The translations under genes and the position numbers were made by a program. A stretch of DNA of 64,000 bases from Peptococcaceae bacterium BRH_c8a (GTDB lineage Bacteria; Bacillota; Desulfotomaculia; Desulfotomaculales; Desulfallaceae): the NCBI GenBank assembly GCA_000961575.1, contig LADP01000020.1, positions 1 through 64,000 of the forward strand. The letters are read 5' to 3'. Numbering within the stretch: position 1 is the first letter of the stretch; every line of letters starts with the position of its first letter. Shown here piece by piece: positions 1 to 7,295 of the stretch. Below the pieces are notes generated by a model that saw only the letters and a list, made by a program, of their open reading frames with translations, was not told where the DNA came from and searched no databases.

Positions 1-7
1 TACCCAA

Positions 8-79
8 ATGCGTCGTTGGTTTTCCGTTTTAGTTATGGCATCATTCATTCTGTCGAGCATCGCCCGTTGCCGCTGGTAG
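8..79 (+). CDS. Predicted 23-aa hydrophobic microprotein, array copy 1
   Basis: Short ORF beginning MRRW, with a hydrophobic core at about residues 5-19 (FSVLVMASFILSSIA) and ending RCRW before TAG. The charged ends around a short hydrophobic stretch would suit a membrane-inserting peptide. Its ribosome binding site would lie just outside the window, but copies 2 and 3 show AAAGGAGG seven to eight bases before the start. The family is not recognised. Type I toxin-like peptides are one possible comparison; a non-translated RNA repeat is the alternative. Confidence 0.5.
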   Translation: MRRWFSVLVMASFILSSIARCRW

Positions 80-136
80 GACTAGACAAATTGTAAGTTG
101 GATTGATTAACTAAACTAACAAAGGAGGTTACCCAA

Positions 137-208
137 ATGCGTCGTTGGTTTTCCGTTTTAGTTATGGCATCATTCATTCTGTCGAGCATCGCCCGTTGCC
201 GCTGGTAG
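137..208 (+). CDS. Predicted 23-aa hydrophobic microprotein, array copy 2
   Basis: Identical in nucleotide and peptide sequence to the ORF at 8-79. It is preceded by AAAGGAGG at 121-128 with good spacing to the ATG at 137. The intact ribosome binding site in front of every complete copy is the main reason to think it is translated. Function unknown. Confidence 0.55.
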   Translation: MRRWFSVLVMASFILSSIARCRW

Positions 209-266
209 GACTAGACAAACTGTAAGTATGGATTGATTAACCAAATTAACAAAGGAGGTTACCCAA

Positions 267-338
267 ATGCGTCGTTGGTTTTCCGTTTTAGTTATGGCAT
301 CATTCATTCTGTCGAGCATCGCCCGTTGCCGCTGGTAG
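267..338 (+). CDS. Predicted 23-aa hydrophobic microprotein, array copy 3
   Basis: Third identical copy, with AAAGGAGG at 251-258 and ATG at 267. Sequence after its stop (from about 341) no longer matches the other units. A strong hairpin at 461-496 lies 120 bp downstream and could end the array transcript. Function unknown. Confidence 0.55.
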   Translation: MRRWFSVLVMASFILSSIARCRW

Positions 339-460
339 GGATTTTAAAACGATATTAAATAGGAGGTTATTTGTTCACAAGTGATGTACATACATAATAT
401 GTCATATAAGATTTTTGTTATTGCAAGGAGAGCTAAATCAAATAAACCTTTTTATAATAC

Positions 461-496
461 TTAAGACCCTGCTGTTAGTGACACGCAGGGTCTTAA
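461..496. terminator. Bidirectional hairpin between micro-ORF array and Crp-type gene
   Basis: Perfect 12-bp stem TTAAGACCCTGC / GCAGGGTCTTAA around a 12-nt loop, with AT-rich flanks. It lies 19 bp past the stop of the minus-strand regulator and downstream of the plus-strand array, so it can serve both. Confidence 0.7.
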
Positions 497-514
497 ATAT
501 TAAAGTGACATTTC

Positions 515-1195
515 CTACAACCAAGACTTCAACTTATACTTATCCAGTATGGTAACCCGGCTTTTATTCACGGCAATTGCCTTTTGGCGTCTGAAGTCGT
601 TCAGGATGCGGTTGGCTGTTTCCCTAGATGTGCCGATTAGGTTGGCCAAATCCTGATTGGTTAGTGATATATCAATTTCAATGCCATTTTCGGTTTTTTT
701 GCCCTGTTCGCCGGCCAGAAACAAAAGCATGCTGGCGGCACGTCGGGTGGTGTCAAGCAGGGCCAATTCAATTAACTGCTGCTGCGAAATCCTTAACCGT
801 CGGGCCATTATTTTTAATAAACCTAGAGCAATGCCGGAATTGGCGCCGGTAATCCTCTCCATATCCACGTTGCGAATCATTCCGATAGTGCAATCTTCTA
901 CCACTTCAGCGGTGGCCGGGTAAGTTCCATCCCCGAACATTACCACCTCGGCAAAAACCTCACCCGGGTTAATAAAATGTAGTATATGTTCGCGTCCGTC
1001 AGAAGTTTGTTTGGATATTTTAATTCGTCCGGATTTGACGAAAAAGACCGCCTCACCAGGCTCATCCTCCATGAAAATTATACGACCTTTTTGATAGTTT
1101 CTTTCTAGAATCACTTGTTCAACTTCACCCAGTTGATCGTCATCAAGATAGGCAAAAAGAGGTATTTTTTTTATATACTGCAGATTACTTCCCAT
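515..1195 (-). CDS. Crp/Fnr-family transcriptional regulator
   Basis: About 226 aa with the usual two-part layout. Residues ~10-125 form a cyclic-nucleotide-binding-like beta-roll (IPLFAYLDDDQLGEV, GEAVFFVKSGRIKI, INPGEVFAEVVMFGDGTYPATAEV), followed by a long dimer helix and a C-terminal HTH_Crp domain with recognition region LTNQDLANLIGTSRETANRIL. No N-terminal cysteine cluster is visible, so it is not a classical Fe-S FNR. The start at 1195 is chosen over an ATG 30 bp upstream because AAAAGGAGCGG lies just before it. The effector and targets cannot be read from the sequence. HcpR, CooA and generic Crp-like relatives are all possible. Confidence 0.9.
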   Translation of the reverse strand: MGSNLQYIKKIPLFAYLDDDQLGEVEQVILERNYQKGRIIFMEDEPGEAVFFVKSGRIKISKQTSDGREHILHFINPGEVFAEVVMFGDGTYPATAEVVEDCTIGMIRNVDMERITGANSGIALGLLKIMARRLRISQQQLIELALLDTTRRAASMLLFLAGEQGKKTENGIEIDISLTNQDLANLIGTSRETANRILNDFRRQKAIAVNKSRVTILDKYKLKSWL

Positions 1196-1385
1196 AACCG
1201 CTCCTTTTTTCTTTCTTAAGAACACTAATATGGTATTGGTCTATTCTTAATCAAAGATTGCCCAGTGCAATAGGGCTGTCTAGTGATTTGAATGATTATA
1301 ACATATTTAAGATGAGCTATAAACTTGATTTGCCTAAGTGTGAACGTTTTAAAACGCGTTAATCTTTTATTCTATTAAAAAAGAA

Positions 1386-1415
1386 AAGGTTGTTGGCTTA
1401 CTTGCCAACAACCTT
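1386..1415 (-). terminator. Rho-independent terminator of the winged-helix gene
   Basis: 12-bp stem AAGGTTGTTGGC / GCCAACAACCTT with a 6-nt loop. On the minus strand it is followed by a T-rich run (TTTTCTTTTTT). It lies about 15 bp after the stop of the gene ending at 1430. Confidence 0.85.
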
Positions 1416-1429
1416 AAGTGCAGTGTGCT

Positions 1430-1705
1430 TCATCCCGCTTTAACCAAACTAAAGAATTCATCGCCTAGTTTGGTTGCGCTACATATTTTGCTTTTGCCTT
1501 CCGTAGAAATCTCTACCAGTCCCAGTGCATATAACTGCATGATTATGTGGTCCAGAACGGCCCGTTTGACCCGGGCGGTTAGTGAGAGTTCTTCTTTGTT
1601 CATGCTGCCTTGTTGTAATAGCGCATGTAATACCCTTTCGGCTTCTTCCGGCAGTCTCTCGTTAGCCTTGAGCAGAAAGTCAGACAGACTGGTTGTTGAG
1701 ACCAT
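1430..1705 (-). CDS. Small winged-helix DNA-binding protein
   Basis: 91 aa. The pattern of helices and a short hairpin (RVLHALLQQGSMNKEELSLTARVKRAVLDHIIMQLYALGLVEIST) resembles a single winged helix of the ArsR/MarR type that fills almost the whole protein. No metal-binding cysteines or effector domain are seen. AGGAGG lies 13 nt before the ATG, a rather long spacing. It is monocistronic, between its own terminator and the hairpin at 1774-1807. The regulated gene is unknown; the adjacent Crp-type regulator and HdrD-like gene are the nearest candidates. Confidence 0.7.
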   Translation of the reverse strand: MVSTTSLSDFLLKANERLPEEAERVLHALLQQGSMNKEELSLTARVKRAVLDHIIMQLYALGLVEISTEGKSKICSATKLGDEFFSLVKAG

Positions 1706-1773
1706 GTTTACTTCAAAACCTCCTGTTTGTTTATTTGCTAAGTAGTATGCGCATTTTTTGCTTAATTAATAAG

Positions 1774-1807
1774 TCAAAACCCGGTCGTTTTTTTGACCGG
1801 GTTTTGA
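1774..1807. terminator. Strong hairpin terminator
   Basis: 13-bp perfect stem TCAAAACCCGGTC / GACCGGGTTTTGA around a T-rich loop. A run of eight T follows about six bases further on the plus strand. It lies 36 bp beyond the stop of the minus-strand gene at 1843-3000 and probably ends that transcript. Confidence 0.75.
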
Positions 1808-1842
1808 GGACTTTTTTTTAGTTAAACAGGAGTTTAATTAAT

Positions 1843-3000
1843 CTAGTCAATACTTTCGCTGATTAGCTCGCTAATGTCTTTTACAGCCATTTTTTCGTCC
1901 TTGTCAATGTTTTTTAAGCTATCTTCCAGCATCACAATGCAGTAGGGGCAAGCCGTTACCAAGTAGTCGGCTTCCTTGTCCATGGCTTCCTGGGCCTTAA
2001 CATCCGAGAAACGAAGCCCAGCTTCAGTTTCCATCCATATGCGGGCACCGCCGCCGCTGCAGCACATGCTGCTGTCCTGGGTCTTGTCAAATTCAATATT
2101 TTGCACTTCAGGAATGGCTGATAAGATTTCCCTAGGCGCTTCAAATATCTTGCTGTGTCTGCCCAGGTAACAAGGCTCGTGATAAATAACCTTTTTAGCC
2201 AATCCTTTAACGGGCTTGATTTGGCCTTTCTTAAGCAGGTTGGCGTACAGTTCGGTGTAGTGGATGACTTCAAAGTCGCCGCCCAATTCAGGATACTCGT
2301 TTTTGAATGTGTAGAAGCAGTGGGGCGAGGTGGTGATGATCTTTTTAACGCCTTTTTCTTTAAAAAGCTCAATATTATGTTCGGCCAGGCTGGTGAATTC
2401 TTCTTCAGCACCGATTTTACGGACTGCTTCTCCGCAGCATTTTTCCTCGTTGCCGATGATTCCGAAGCTAACGCCGGCTTTTTGCAGGGTTGTAGCAATG
2501 GCCCGGGCAATCTTTTGACTGCGACCGTCAAAAGCAGATGTGCAGCACACGTACAGCAGGTATTCCTGGTCAGTGTAGGTGGGAATATCCAGGTCCTTGG
2601 CCCAAGCTGTGCGTTTTTCGCTGTCCTGAGACCACGGGTTGCCCTGACTGTTAATGCTACCCAAAACTGCTTTCAGATTTTTGGGAATACCGCCGGTTTC
2701 GGCAACTACGGAACGCATAGCCCGTACGATATCAATTATCTTTATATCCCGGGGACAGCGCACCACGCACTGACCGCAGGTTGTGCAGGCGTAGAGTACA
2801 TCGTCACTCTCAAAGCCCTCAAGACCCAAACGCCCCATATAGATCATCTGGCGAATGCTAAAGGGACTCTCTTTTTCCATTCTTCCCCAGGGGCAGGAAC
2901 CGCTGCATAACCCACACTGCATGCAGACAGTGATGTCCTGTCCGCCCATTTCCTGGACTACTTCTCTAACCTCGTCGAAGTAATTAATTGTTTCTGACAT
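1843..3000 (-). CDS. HdrD-like (Fe-S)-binding oxidoreductase subunit with two CCG domains
   Basis: 385 aa. An N-terminal ferredoxin-like part carries two [4Fe-4S] motifs, C26-x2-C-x2-C-x3-C36 (CMQCGLCSGSCP) and C72-x2-C-x2-C-x3-C82 (CTTCGQCVVRCP). Two cysteine-rich CCG domains follow (KCCGEA with a later SPHC; MCCSGGGARIW with CPYC). This is the architecture of heterodisulfide-reductase HdrD, DsrK, TmcB and GlcF relatives. Such proteins pass electrons between a membrane or flavoprotein donor and a disulfide or quinone. The gene is alone, with no HdrE-, Etf- or DsrM-like neighbour, so the partner is unknown. A cytoplasmic electron-transfer role is inference from the family. Confidence 0.85.
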   Translation of the reverse strand: MSETINYFDEVREVVQEMGGQDITVCMQCGLCSGSCPWGRMEKESPFSIRQMIYMGRLGLEGFESDDVLYACTTCGQCVVRCPRDIKIIDIVRAMRSVVAETGGIPKNLKAVLGSINSQGNPWSQDSEKRTAWAKDLDIPTYTDQEYLLYVCCTSAFDGRSQKIARAIATTLQKAGVSFGIIGNEEKCCGEAVRKIGAEEEFTSLAEHNIELFKEKGVKKIITTSPHCFYTFKNEYPELGGDFEVIHYTELYANLLKKGQIKPVKGLAKKVIYHEPCYLGRHSKIFEAPREILSAIPEVQNIEFDKTQDSSMCCSGGGARIWMETEAGLRFSDVKAQEAMDKEADYLVTACPYCIVMLEDSLKNIDKDEKMAVKDISELISESID

Positions 3001-3105
3001 ATTTCTCCTCCCCTTCCCTTACGCTGGCATAAATATTTGCCAAAACATAATAATAATTCGTCATTTTTGTGATAATGTCCTGCATCTGACAAGTAAAATC
3101 TTTAT

Positions 3106-3361
3106 TTAACTATCATCGTACTGCGATTGTATAACACCGGATACCTCAAGCAGATCCTGTACCGTAACTAGGTTTGGGATTTGGGCCTGTAAAATTTCAG
3201 GTCGCTGGCTTGCGGGTTGACAGCAATGGCCAGGCCTGCCTCTAAAAACATATCCATATCGCCGGCACTGTCACCTATGGCAACTGTTTCCTGCCGGGAA
3301 GCCCCTGCCTGGCTCATTAGGTCCTTAAGCAGCGTACCCTTGGTTTGAGCCGATTCGAGTT
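3106..3361 (-). pseudogene. Remnant of a HAD phosphatase (SerB-like) C-terminus
   Basis: Reading the minus strand from about 3361 gives a clear HAD C-terminal half: a KGTLLKDL segment, then the motif IV signature AIGDSAGDMDMFLEAGLAIAVN. The frame then breaks near 3195. A +1 shift restores a plausible tail (QIPNLVTVQDLLEV...) ending in TAA at 3106-3108. The N-terminal half with the DxDGT nucleophile motif is absent and a stop lies just upstream, so the gene is both truncated and frameshifted. It sits in the gap between two intact genes. Confidence 0.7.
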
Positions 3362-3500
3362 AATGGTGCCATGCAGTCAGGTGAAATTATACCATAATTA
3401 TTTTTTTGTTGCTGTATTTTAAAACGGTTGAAAAGGATTAATGGATTAATCATAGAAGTTATTAGTAAAATAGTTGATTAAACTTAGAGGTGAAATTAAC

Positions 3501-4139
3501 ATGACCGCTAAAAAGACAAAGAAAATAGCTATTCTCGGGGGGCCTGGCACAGGTAAAACAACGTTATGTAAACAACTGGACGTGGACTACAGCATGGCCG
3601 GTTACGTCTGCGATGTTTGCCAGGAGTTTGCCCGGTCTTATATTGCCCGCTACGGTACGCCGGACAGTATTTTCGAACAGTTCCTGCTGTACGAAGGCCA
3701 GAAGCGCCGCGAAGCGGAACTGGGGTACTGCGATATCATCTTTTGCGACAATGCCACCATACTGAACTATGTTTACGGGCTACTAAGCTGTGACTTTAAA
3801 AATCCCAAAGAAGTATACTCCCTGATGAAGCTTTACGAATGGGCCATGAAAGATCTGCCCGGGTACGAAGTTTTCTACGTGCCCCGGGAGTTTGCCTGCG
3901 AAAAGGATGGTATCCGCTACCAGGATGAAGATTTTGCCTTGGTGGTGGATCAGAAAATCAAAAATTTCCTGGATATTATGAATGTGCCTTACAAAGTAGT
4001 TACAGGAGATATCCAATCCAGGGTTGAAAAAGTCAAGCAATTTATCGGATTCGATTCCAGGGAATGCCGTATTGTAACCGATAAAGATGTCGTGGAAGTC
4101 AAGGACAGTGTTACCAGTGGTAATACTTCCGGTCAATAA
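3501..4139 (+). CDS. NadR/Ttd14-like P-loop ATPase (AAA_28 type)
   Basis: 212 aa. A Walker A motif near the N-terminus (AILGGPGTGKTTL, residues ~9-21) is followed by a region resembling the kinase-like NadR C-terminal domain (QEFARSYIARYG; CDIIFCDNATILNYVYGLL as a Walker B-type strand; ALVVDQKIKNFLD). Proteins of this family often phosphorylate small molecules such as nicotinamide riboside, or are uncharacterised ATPases. The start at 3501 is preferred because AGAGGTG lies nine bases upstream; an ATG 27 bp earlier has no such site. It stands alone between a pseudogene remnant and a flavoenzyme, so context gives no substrate. Confidence 0.65.
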   Translation: MTAKKTKKIAILGGPGTGKTTLCKQLDVDYSMAGYVCDVCQEFARSYIARYGTPDSIFEQFLLYEGQKRREAELGYCDIIFCDNATILNYVYGLLSCDFKNPKEVYSLMKLYEWAMKDLPGYEVFYVPREFACEKDGIRYQDEDFALVVDQKIKNFLDIMNVPYKVVTGDIQSRVEKVKQFIGFDSRECRIVTDKDVVEVKDSVTSGNTSGQ

Positions 4140-4163
4140 AAACGAATTAGAACATCATTTTTT

Positions 4164-4199
4164 TAGAAGCCACCCGTGCTAGGCCCCGGGTGGCTTCTA
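4164..4199. terminator. Hairpin downstream of NadR-like gene
   Basis: 13-bp perfect stem TAGAAGCCACCCG / CGGGTGGCTTCTA with a 10-nt loop, 24 bp after the stop codon. There is no U-run downstream on the plus strand (the T-run precedes the stem), so intrinsic termination is uncertain. Confidence 0.5.
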
Positions 4200-4351
4200 C
4201 GTGTTCAAGAATTGATTATGGCGCGGAACGGCGGCAGGAAAATGGTTCCGGTAAGTAGAATTATCGGGGTAACCATTTGGTCAATTAACTTAATCAATTT
4301 AAAATAATTTTTAAGACATCACAAATTATACTTTTGTCAGGAGGTAGGGGA

Positions 4352-6340
4352 ATGAAGCTTTTTACTCCGGTAAAAATAGGCGGGATGGAGCTTAATAACC
4401 GGGTGGTTATGCCGGCTATGCACCTTGGTTACTGCCAGGATGGTTTGGTTACCGAAAGGCTAGTGGAGTTTTACAGGGCCCGGGCCAGGGGCGGGGTAGG
4501 TTTGATTTTCGTTGGCGGATGCAGCATTGATGAACATTGTTTAGGCAATATGATTAAGATTGACGATGACAAATACATACCTGGTTTGGCGGAATTAGTC
4601 GGGGCTGTACATGAAGAAGGCGTAAAGATCGCGGCCCAGTTGTATCAGCCGGGACGGTACTCACATGCTTTTGTGGCTGGCGTTCAGCCTGTTGCGCCGT
4701 CGGCAGTAGCTTCCCGGTTGACAAGACAAAAGCCCAAGGAATTGACTTTAGATGAAATAAAGGCCATGATAGAAAAGTTTGCCCGGGCTGCAGTCAGGGC
4801 CAAAGAAGCCGGTTTTGACGCTGTAGAGGTAATTGCTAGCGCGGGTTATCTGGTGTCCCAGTTTCTTTCTCCGGTTACGAACTTGCGCGAAGACGAATAC
4901 GGTGGGGATTTTGAACGACGGATGAAGTTTGGTTTGGATGTAGCCGCCCGGGTCAGGGATGCTGTGGGGCCGGACTACCCGGTGCTGTTCCGGGTCGGGG
5001 GCAGTGACTATATGCCTGGCGGTAACACTAACCGTGAAATAGCCGCTTTTTGCGCCCGGTTGGAAAAGGAGGGGGTTGACGCCTTTAATGTTACCGGCGG
5101 TTGGCATGAGACCACCGTACCCCAAATAACCATGGCGGTACCCAGGGGCACTTTTGCATACCTGGCCCGGGGGATACGCGAGGCGGTACAGGTACCCGTC
5201 GTTGCCTGTAACCGAATTAACGATCCGCTTCTGGCCGAGGAAATATTGCAGAATGAGTATGCTGATCTGGTCGGTATGGCCAGGGCTATGATTGCTGATC
5301 CCGAACTGGTGGCCAAGGCTGCCCAGGGACGGTTTAAAGAGATTCGTAAATGCATAGGATGCAACCAGGGATGCCTTGATGCGGTATTTACCATGCAACC
5401 GGTAGGCTGTTTGGTTAACGCGCAAGCGGGCATGGAGTGCGGAGGTGGTCTTCACAAAGCCGAACATCCGAAAAAAGTGCTTGTGGTTGGCGGCGGGCCT
5501 GCTGGCATGGAAGCAGCCAGAACTGCGGCAGAGCGGGGCCATAGTGTGACGTTATGGGAAAAAAGTGAGCGTCTTGGCGGTCAGCTAGTTTTGGCAGCGG
5601 TTCCGCCCGGCCGTAAAGAATTTGCCACTTTTATCGAGTACCTTGTTTCAGAAATGGTCAGGTTGGGCGTTAAGGTAGAATTAGGCAAGGATGCAGACGA
5701 TCATAATATTGTAGCTTTTGGCGCAGATGCAGTGATTATGGCCACCGGAGCCACTCCCGCGAAACTTCCGGTGGATGGTGCGAATGAACCAAGTGTTGTC
5801 CAAGCATGGGATGTGCTGGCCGGGAAGGCCTCTTCCGGTAAGCGGGTGGTCATTGTCGGTGGCGGGGCTGTGGGGTGCGAAACCGCTATACTTCTGGCCC
5901 AAAAGGGCACTATTGATGCGGATACACTACAATTTCTAGCCATTAATGGTGCGGAGGATTGGGAGCGGTTAAAGGAACTGGCCACCAAGGGGATTAAAGA
6001 TGTTACAGTGGTTGAAATGCGCAAATCTGTTGGTGTGGATATCGGCATATCTTCACGTTGGATTATTCTTCAGGAACTGCGCCGCTATGGGGTGCGGGTG
6101 GTCACCAGGGCTAAAGTTAGCGCGATAAACGCTCAAGGTGTGTTGGTGGAGCAAGACGGGGATGAACAGCTGATAGAAGCCGATACCGTGCTCCTGGCGG
6201 TAGGTTCCCGACCGGCATCGGAACTGTGCGAAAAGATTAAGGAAAAGTTGCCCGAAGTTTATATGGTGGGCGATGCTGTAGCTCCGCGTAAAGCACTGGA
6301 CGCAGTGCGCCAGGGTTATCTGGCGGGAACGGTATTATAA
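4352..6340 (+). CDS. NADH:flavin ene-reductase, old yellow enzyme / 2,4-dienoyl-CoA reductase family
   Basis: 662 aa. Residues 1-~330 form an FMN TIM barrel starting with the family signature LFTPVKIGGMELNNRVVMPAM. A [4Fe-4S] motif follows (CIGCNQGCLD with a fourth Cys about 12 residues on, VGCLVN). The C-terminal half is an FAD/NAD(P) pyridine-nucleotide-disulfide reductase-like module with two dinucleotide motifs, GGGPAGMEAA and GGGAVGCETA. This matches DCR, 2-enoate reductase and trimethylamine dehydrogenase-like enzymes, which reduce activated C=C bonds with electrons relayed through the Fe-S cluster. The start at 4352 is set by AGGAGG at 4339-4344. The substrate cannot be told. It is monocistronic, with a strong terminator at 6433-6465. 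Confidence 0.9.
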   Translation: MKLFTPVKIGGMELNNRVVMPAMHLGYCQDGLVTERLVEFYRARARGGVGLIFVGGCSIDEHCLGNMIKIDDDKYIPGLAELVGAVHEEGVKIAAQLYQPGRYSHAFVAGVQPVAPSAVASRLTRQKPKELTLDEIKAMIEKFARAAVRAKEAGFDAVEVIASAGYLVSQFLSPVTNLREDEYGGDFERRMKFGLDVAARVRDAVGPDYPVLFRVGGSDYMPGGNTNREIAAFCARLEKEGVDAFNVTGGWHETTVPQITMAVPRGTFAYLARGIREAVQVPVVACNRINDPLLAEEILQNEYADLVGMARAMIADPELVAKAAQGRFKEIRKCIGCNQGCLDAVFTMQPVGCLVNAQAGMECGGGLHKAEHPKKVLVVGGGPAGMEAARTAAERGHSVTLWEKSERLGGQLVLAAVPPGRKEFATFIEYLVSEMVRLGVKVELGKDADDHNIVAFGADAVIMATGATPAKLPVDGANEPSVVQAWDVLAGKASSGKRVVIVGGGAVGCETAILLAQKGTIDADTLQFLAINGAEDWERLKELATKGIKDVTVVEMRKSVGVDIGISSRWIILQELRRYGVRVVTRAKVSAINAQGVLVEQDGDEQLIEADTVLLAVGSRPASELCEKIKEKLPEVYMVGDAVAPRKALDAVRQGYLAGTVL

Positions 6341-6385
6341 ACCATAACTATTCAGAATTCTTAATGGGGGAACGGGGTATTCTGA

Positions 6386-6426
6386 ATTCTGACTACTGAC
6401 TACTGACTACTGAATACTGAATACTT
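6386..6426. repeat. Heptamer microrepeats (CTGACTA/CTGAATA)
   Basis: Short tandem array of near-identical 7-mers, three ACTGACT-type units then two ACTGAAT-type units, just before the terminator at 6433. An AATTC-centred inverted motif flanks it. A related block occurs at 34395-34460. Confidence 0.6.
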
Positions 6427-6432
6427 AAAAAT

Positions 6433-6465
6433 AAACCCGGGGCAATATGCCCCGGGTTTTTTTTA
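6433..6465 (+). terminator. Rho-independent terminator of the ene-reductase gene
   Basis: GC-rich stem AAACCCGGGGC / GCCCCGGGTTT with a 5-nt loop, running into eight T. It is convergent with the minus-strand gene ending at 6484 and may serve both. Confidence 0.9.
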
Positions 6466-6483
6466 AGGTCTATGCCGTTAGTT

Positions 6484-7089
6484 TTACAGCAGGATAGAAT
6501 GCTGGTAGGTTAGATCGGTAAACATATCCGCATGGTGTTTGGAAACGTTTTTGCCAACACGAACCATGAGCATATTTGCCTGGTGCTCGAGGATTTCGGG
6601 ATCGTCGGTGTGACGCCTTTTGAAACCAACCGAACCAAAAACCTTTTTTAGCATGTCCCGGTATTGCCAGACGTTAAGGCCGCTGTTTTTTAAATCCCAG
6701 TGCCAGTTAAACTCGGTGGTGATAATAATATATTCTTCTAAAGCCTGGTTTTTAAAAGCTTCCGCCAGCAGCGCCTTGGCTAAACCATTTTTTTGCCAGT
6801 TTTGACTTATTTCTATGGCTCCCAATTCAAGTAGGCGCGGGTGTCTAATCCAGCGGCTAAATTCGCTGGGATAATGAAATAATACATAACCAACTATTTT
6901 TTCATCTATTTGAGCTATATAAACCAGACCCTCGGACAAATTGGCAATTTCCATTAGCGCTTCCTTTTGACGCAGGGGAGATCTGAAATTACCCAGTCCT
7001 GTGTCTATGTCCATTAACTCCAGTTTGGCCTGAGAAACCGGTCCTTCTAAATTTACTGTACCTCTGTCGGTTGTTAATTGCTTAGTCAT
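6484..7089 (-). CDS. acuA: AcuA-like GNAT acetyltransferase
   Basis: About 201 aa. The sequence resembles Bacillus AcuA over its length: NLEGPVS near the N-terminus, the central ELGAIEIS and acetyl-CoA-binding WQKNGLAKALL, then ITTEFNWHWDLK, VWQYRDMLKKVF and a C-terminal MLMVRVGKNVS. In Bacillus subtilis AcuA acetylates the active-site lysine of acetyl-CoA synthetase AcsA and switches it off. No acs, acuB or acuC gene lies beside it here, so the substrate is inference from the family. The start at 7089 is preferred over 7107 because GGTGGTGG lies just before it. Confidence 0.85.
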   Translation of the reverse strand: MTKQLTTDRGTVNLEGPVSQAKLELMDIDTGLGNFRSPLRQKEALMEIANLSEGLVYIAQIDEKIVGYVLFHYPSEFSRWIRHPRLLELGAIEISQNWQKNGLAKALLAEAFKNQALEEYIIITTEFNWHWDLKNSGLNVWQYRDMLKKVFGSVGFKRRHTDDPEILEHQANMLMVRVGKNVSKHHADMFTDLTYQHSILL

Positions 7090-7295
7090 AGCCACCACCA
7101 CTTCCATAATTTTAAAGAAGATAAACGAAATATCGGTACAAACCGTCTGGTTTAACGGTATGGTTTTTAAAAATATTCTGAATAAATATCGTTAATCCTG
7201 CCAGATTGAATTATTTTTATTTTTAATTCCCTGATTCCTGCCCAAAGAAATGGCTAAAAACAGGGAATTGTTTTCTTGTTTACAGTATTTACCGT

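Larger units (their letters stand above)
1..340 (+). repeat. Tandem array of three ~130-bp units, each with a micro-ORF
   Basis: Three direct repeats occur with start codons at 8, 137 and 267, a period of 129-130 bp. Each unit has a linker, a strong AAAGGAGG site (visible for units 2 and 3), and an identical 72-nt ORF. The coding parts are identical at the nucleotide level, while the two visible linkers differ by a few substitutions and one indel. Similarity stops within a few bases of the third stop codon. The first unit is cut by the window edge, so the array may continue leftwards. I saw no convincing promoter in the linkers. Confidence 0.9.

Noticed and set aside
1-340. CRISPR array at the left edge
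   Set aside because: Repeat units are ~130 bp with coding content and near-identical linkers, not short repeats with unique spacers.
361-397. AGGAGG followed by a TTG-led short frame after the micro-ORF array
   Set aside because: Only eight codons, unlike the 23-codon units; treated as a decayed or chance site.
4164-4199. Hairpin after the NadR-like gene as a firm rho-independent terminator
   Set aside because: The T-run is on the wrong side; listed as a hairpin with moderate confidence only.
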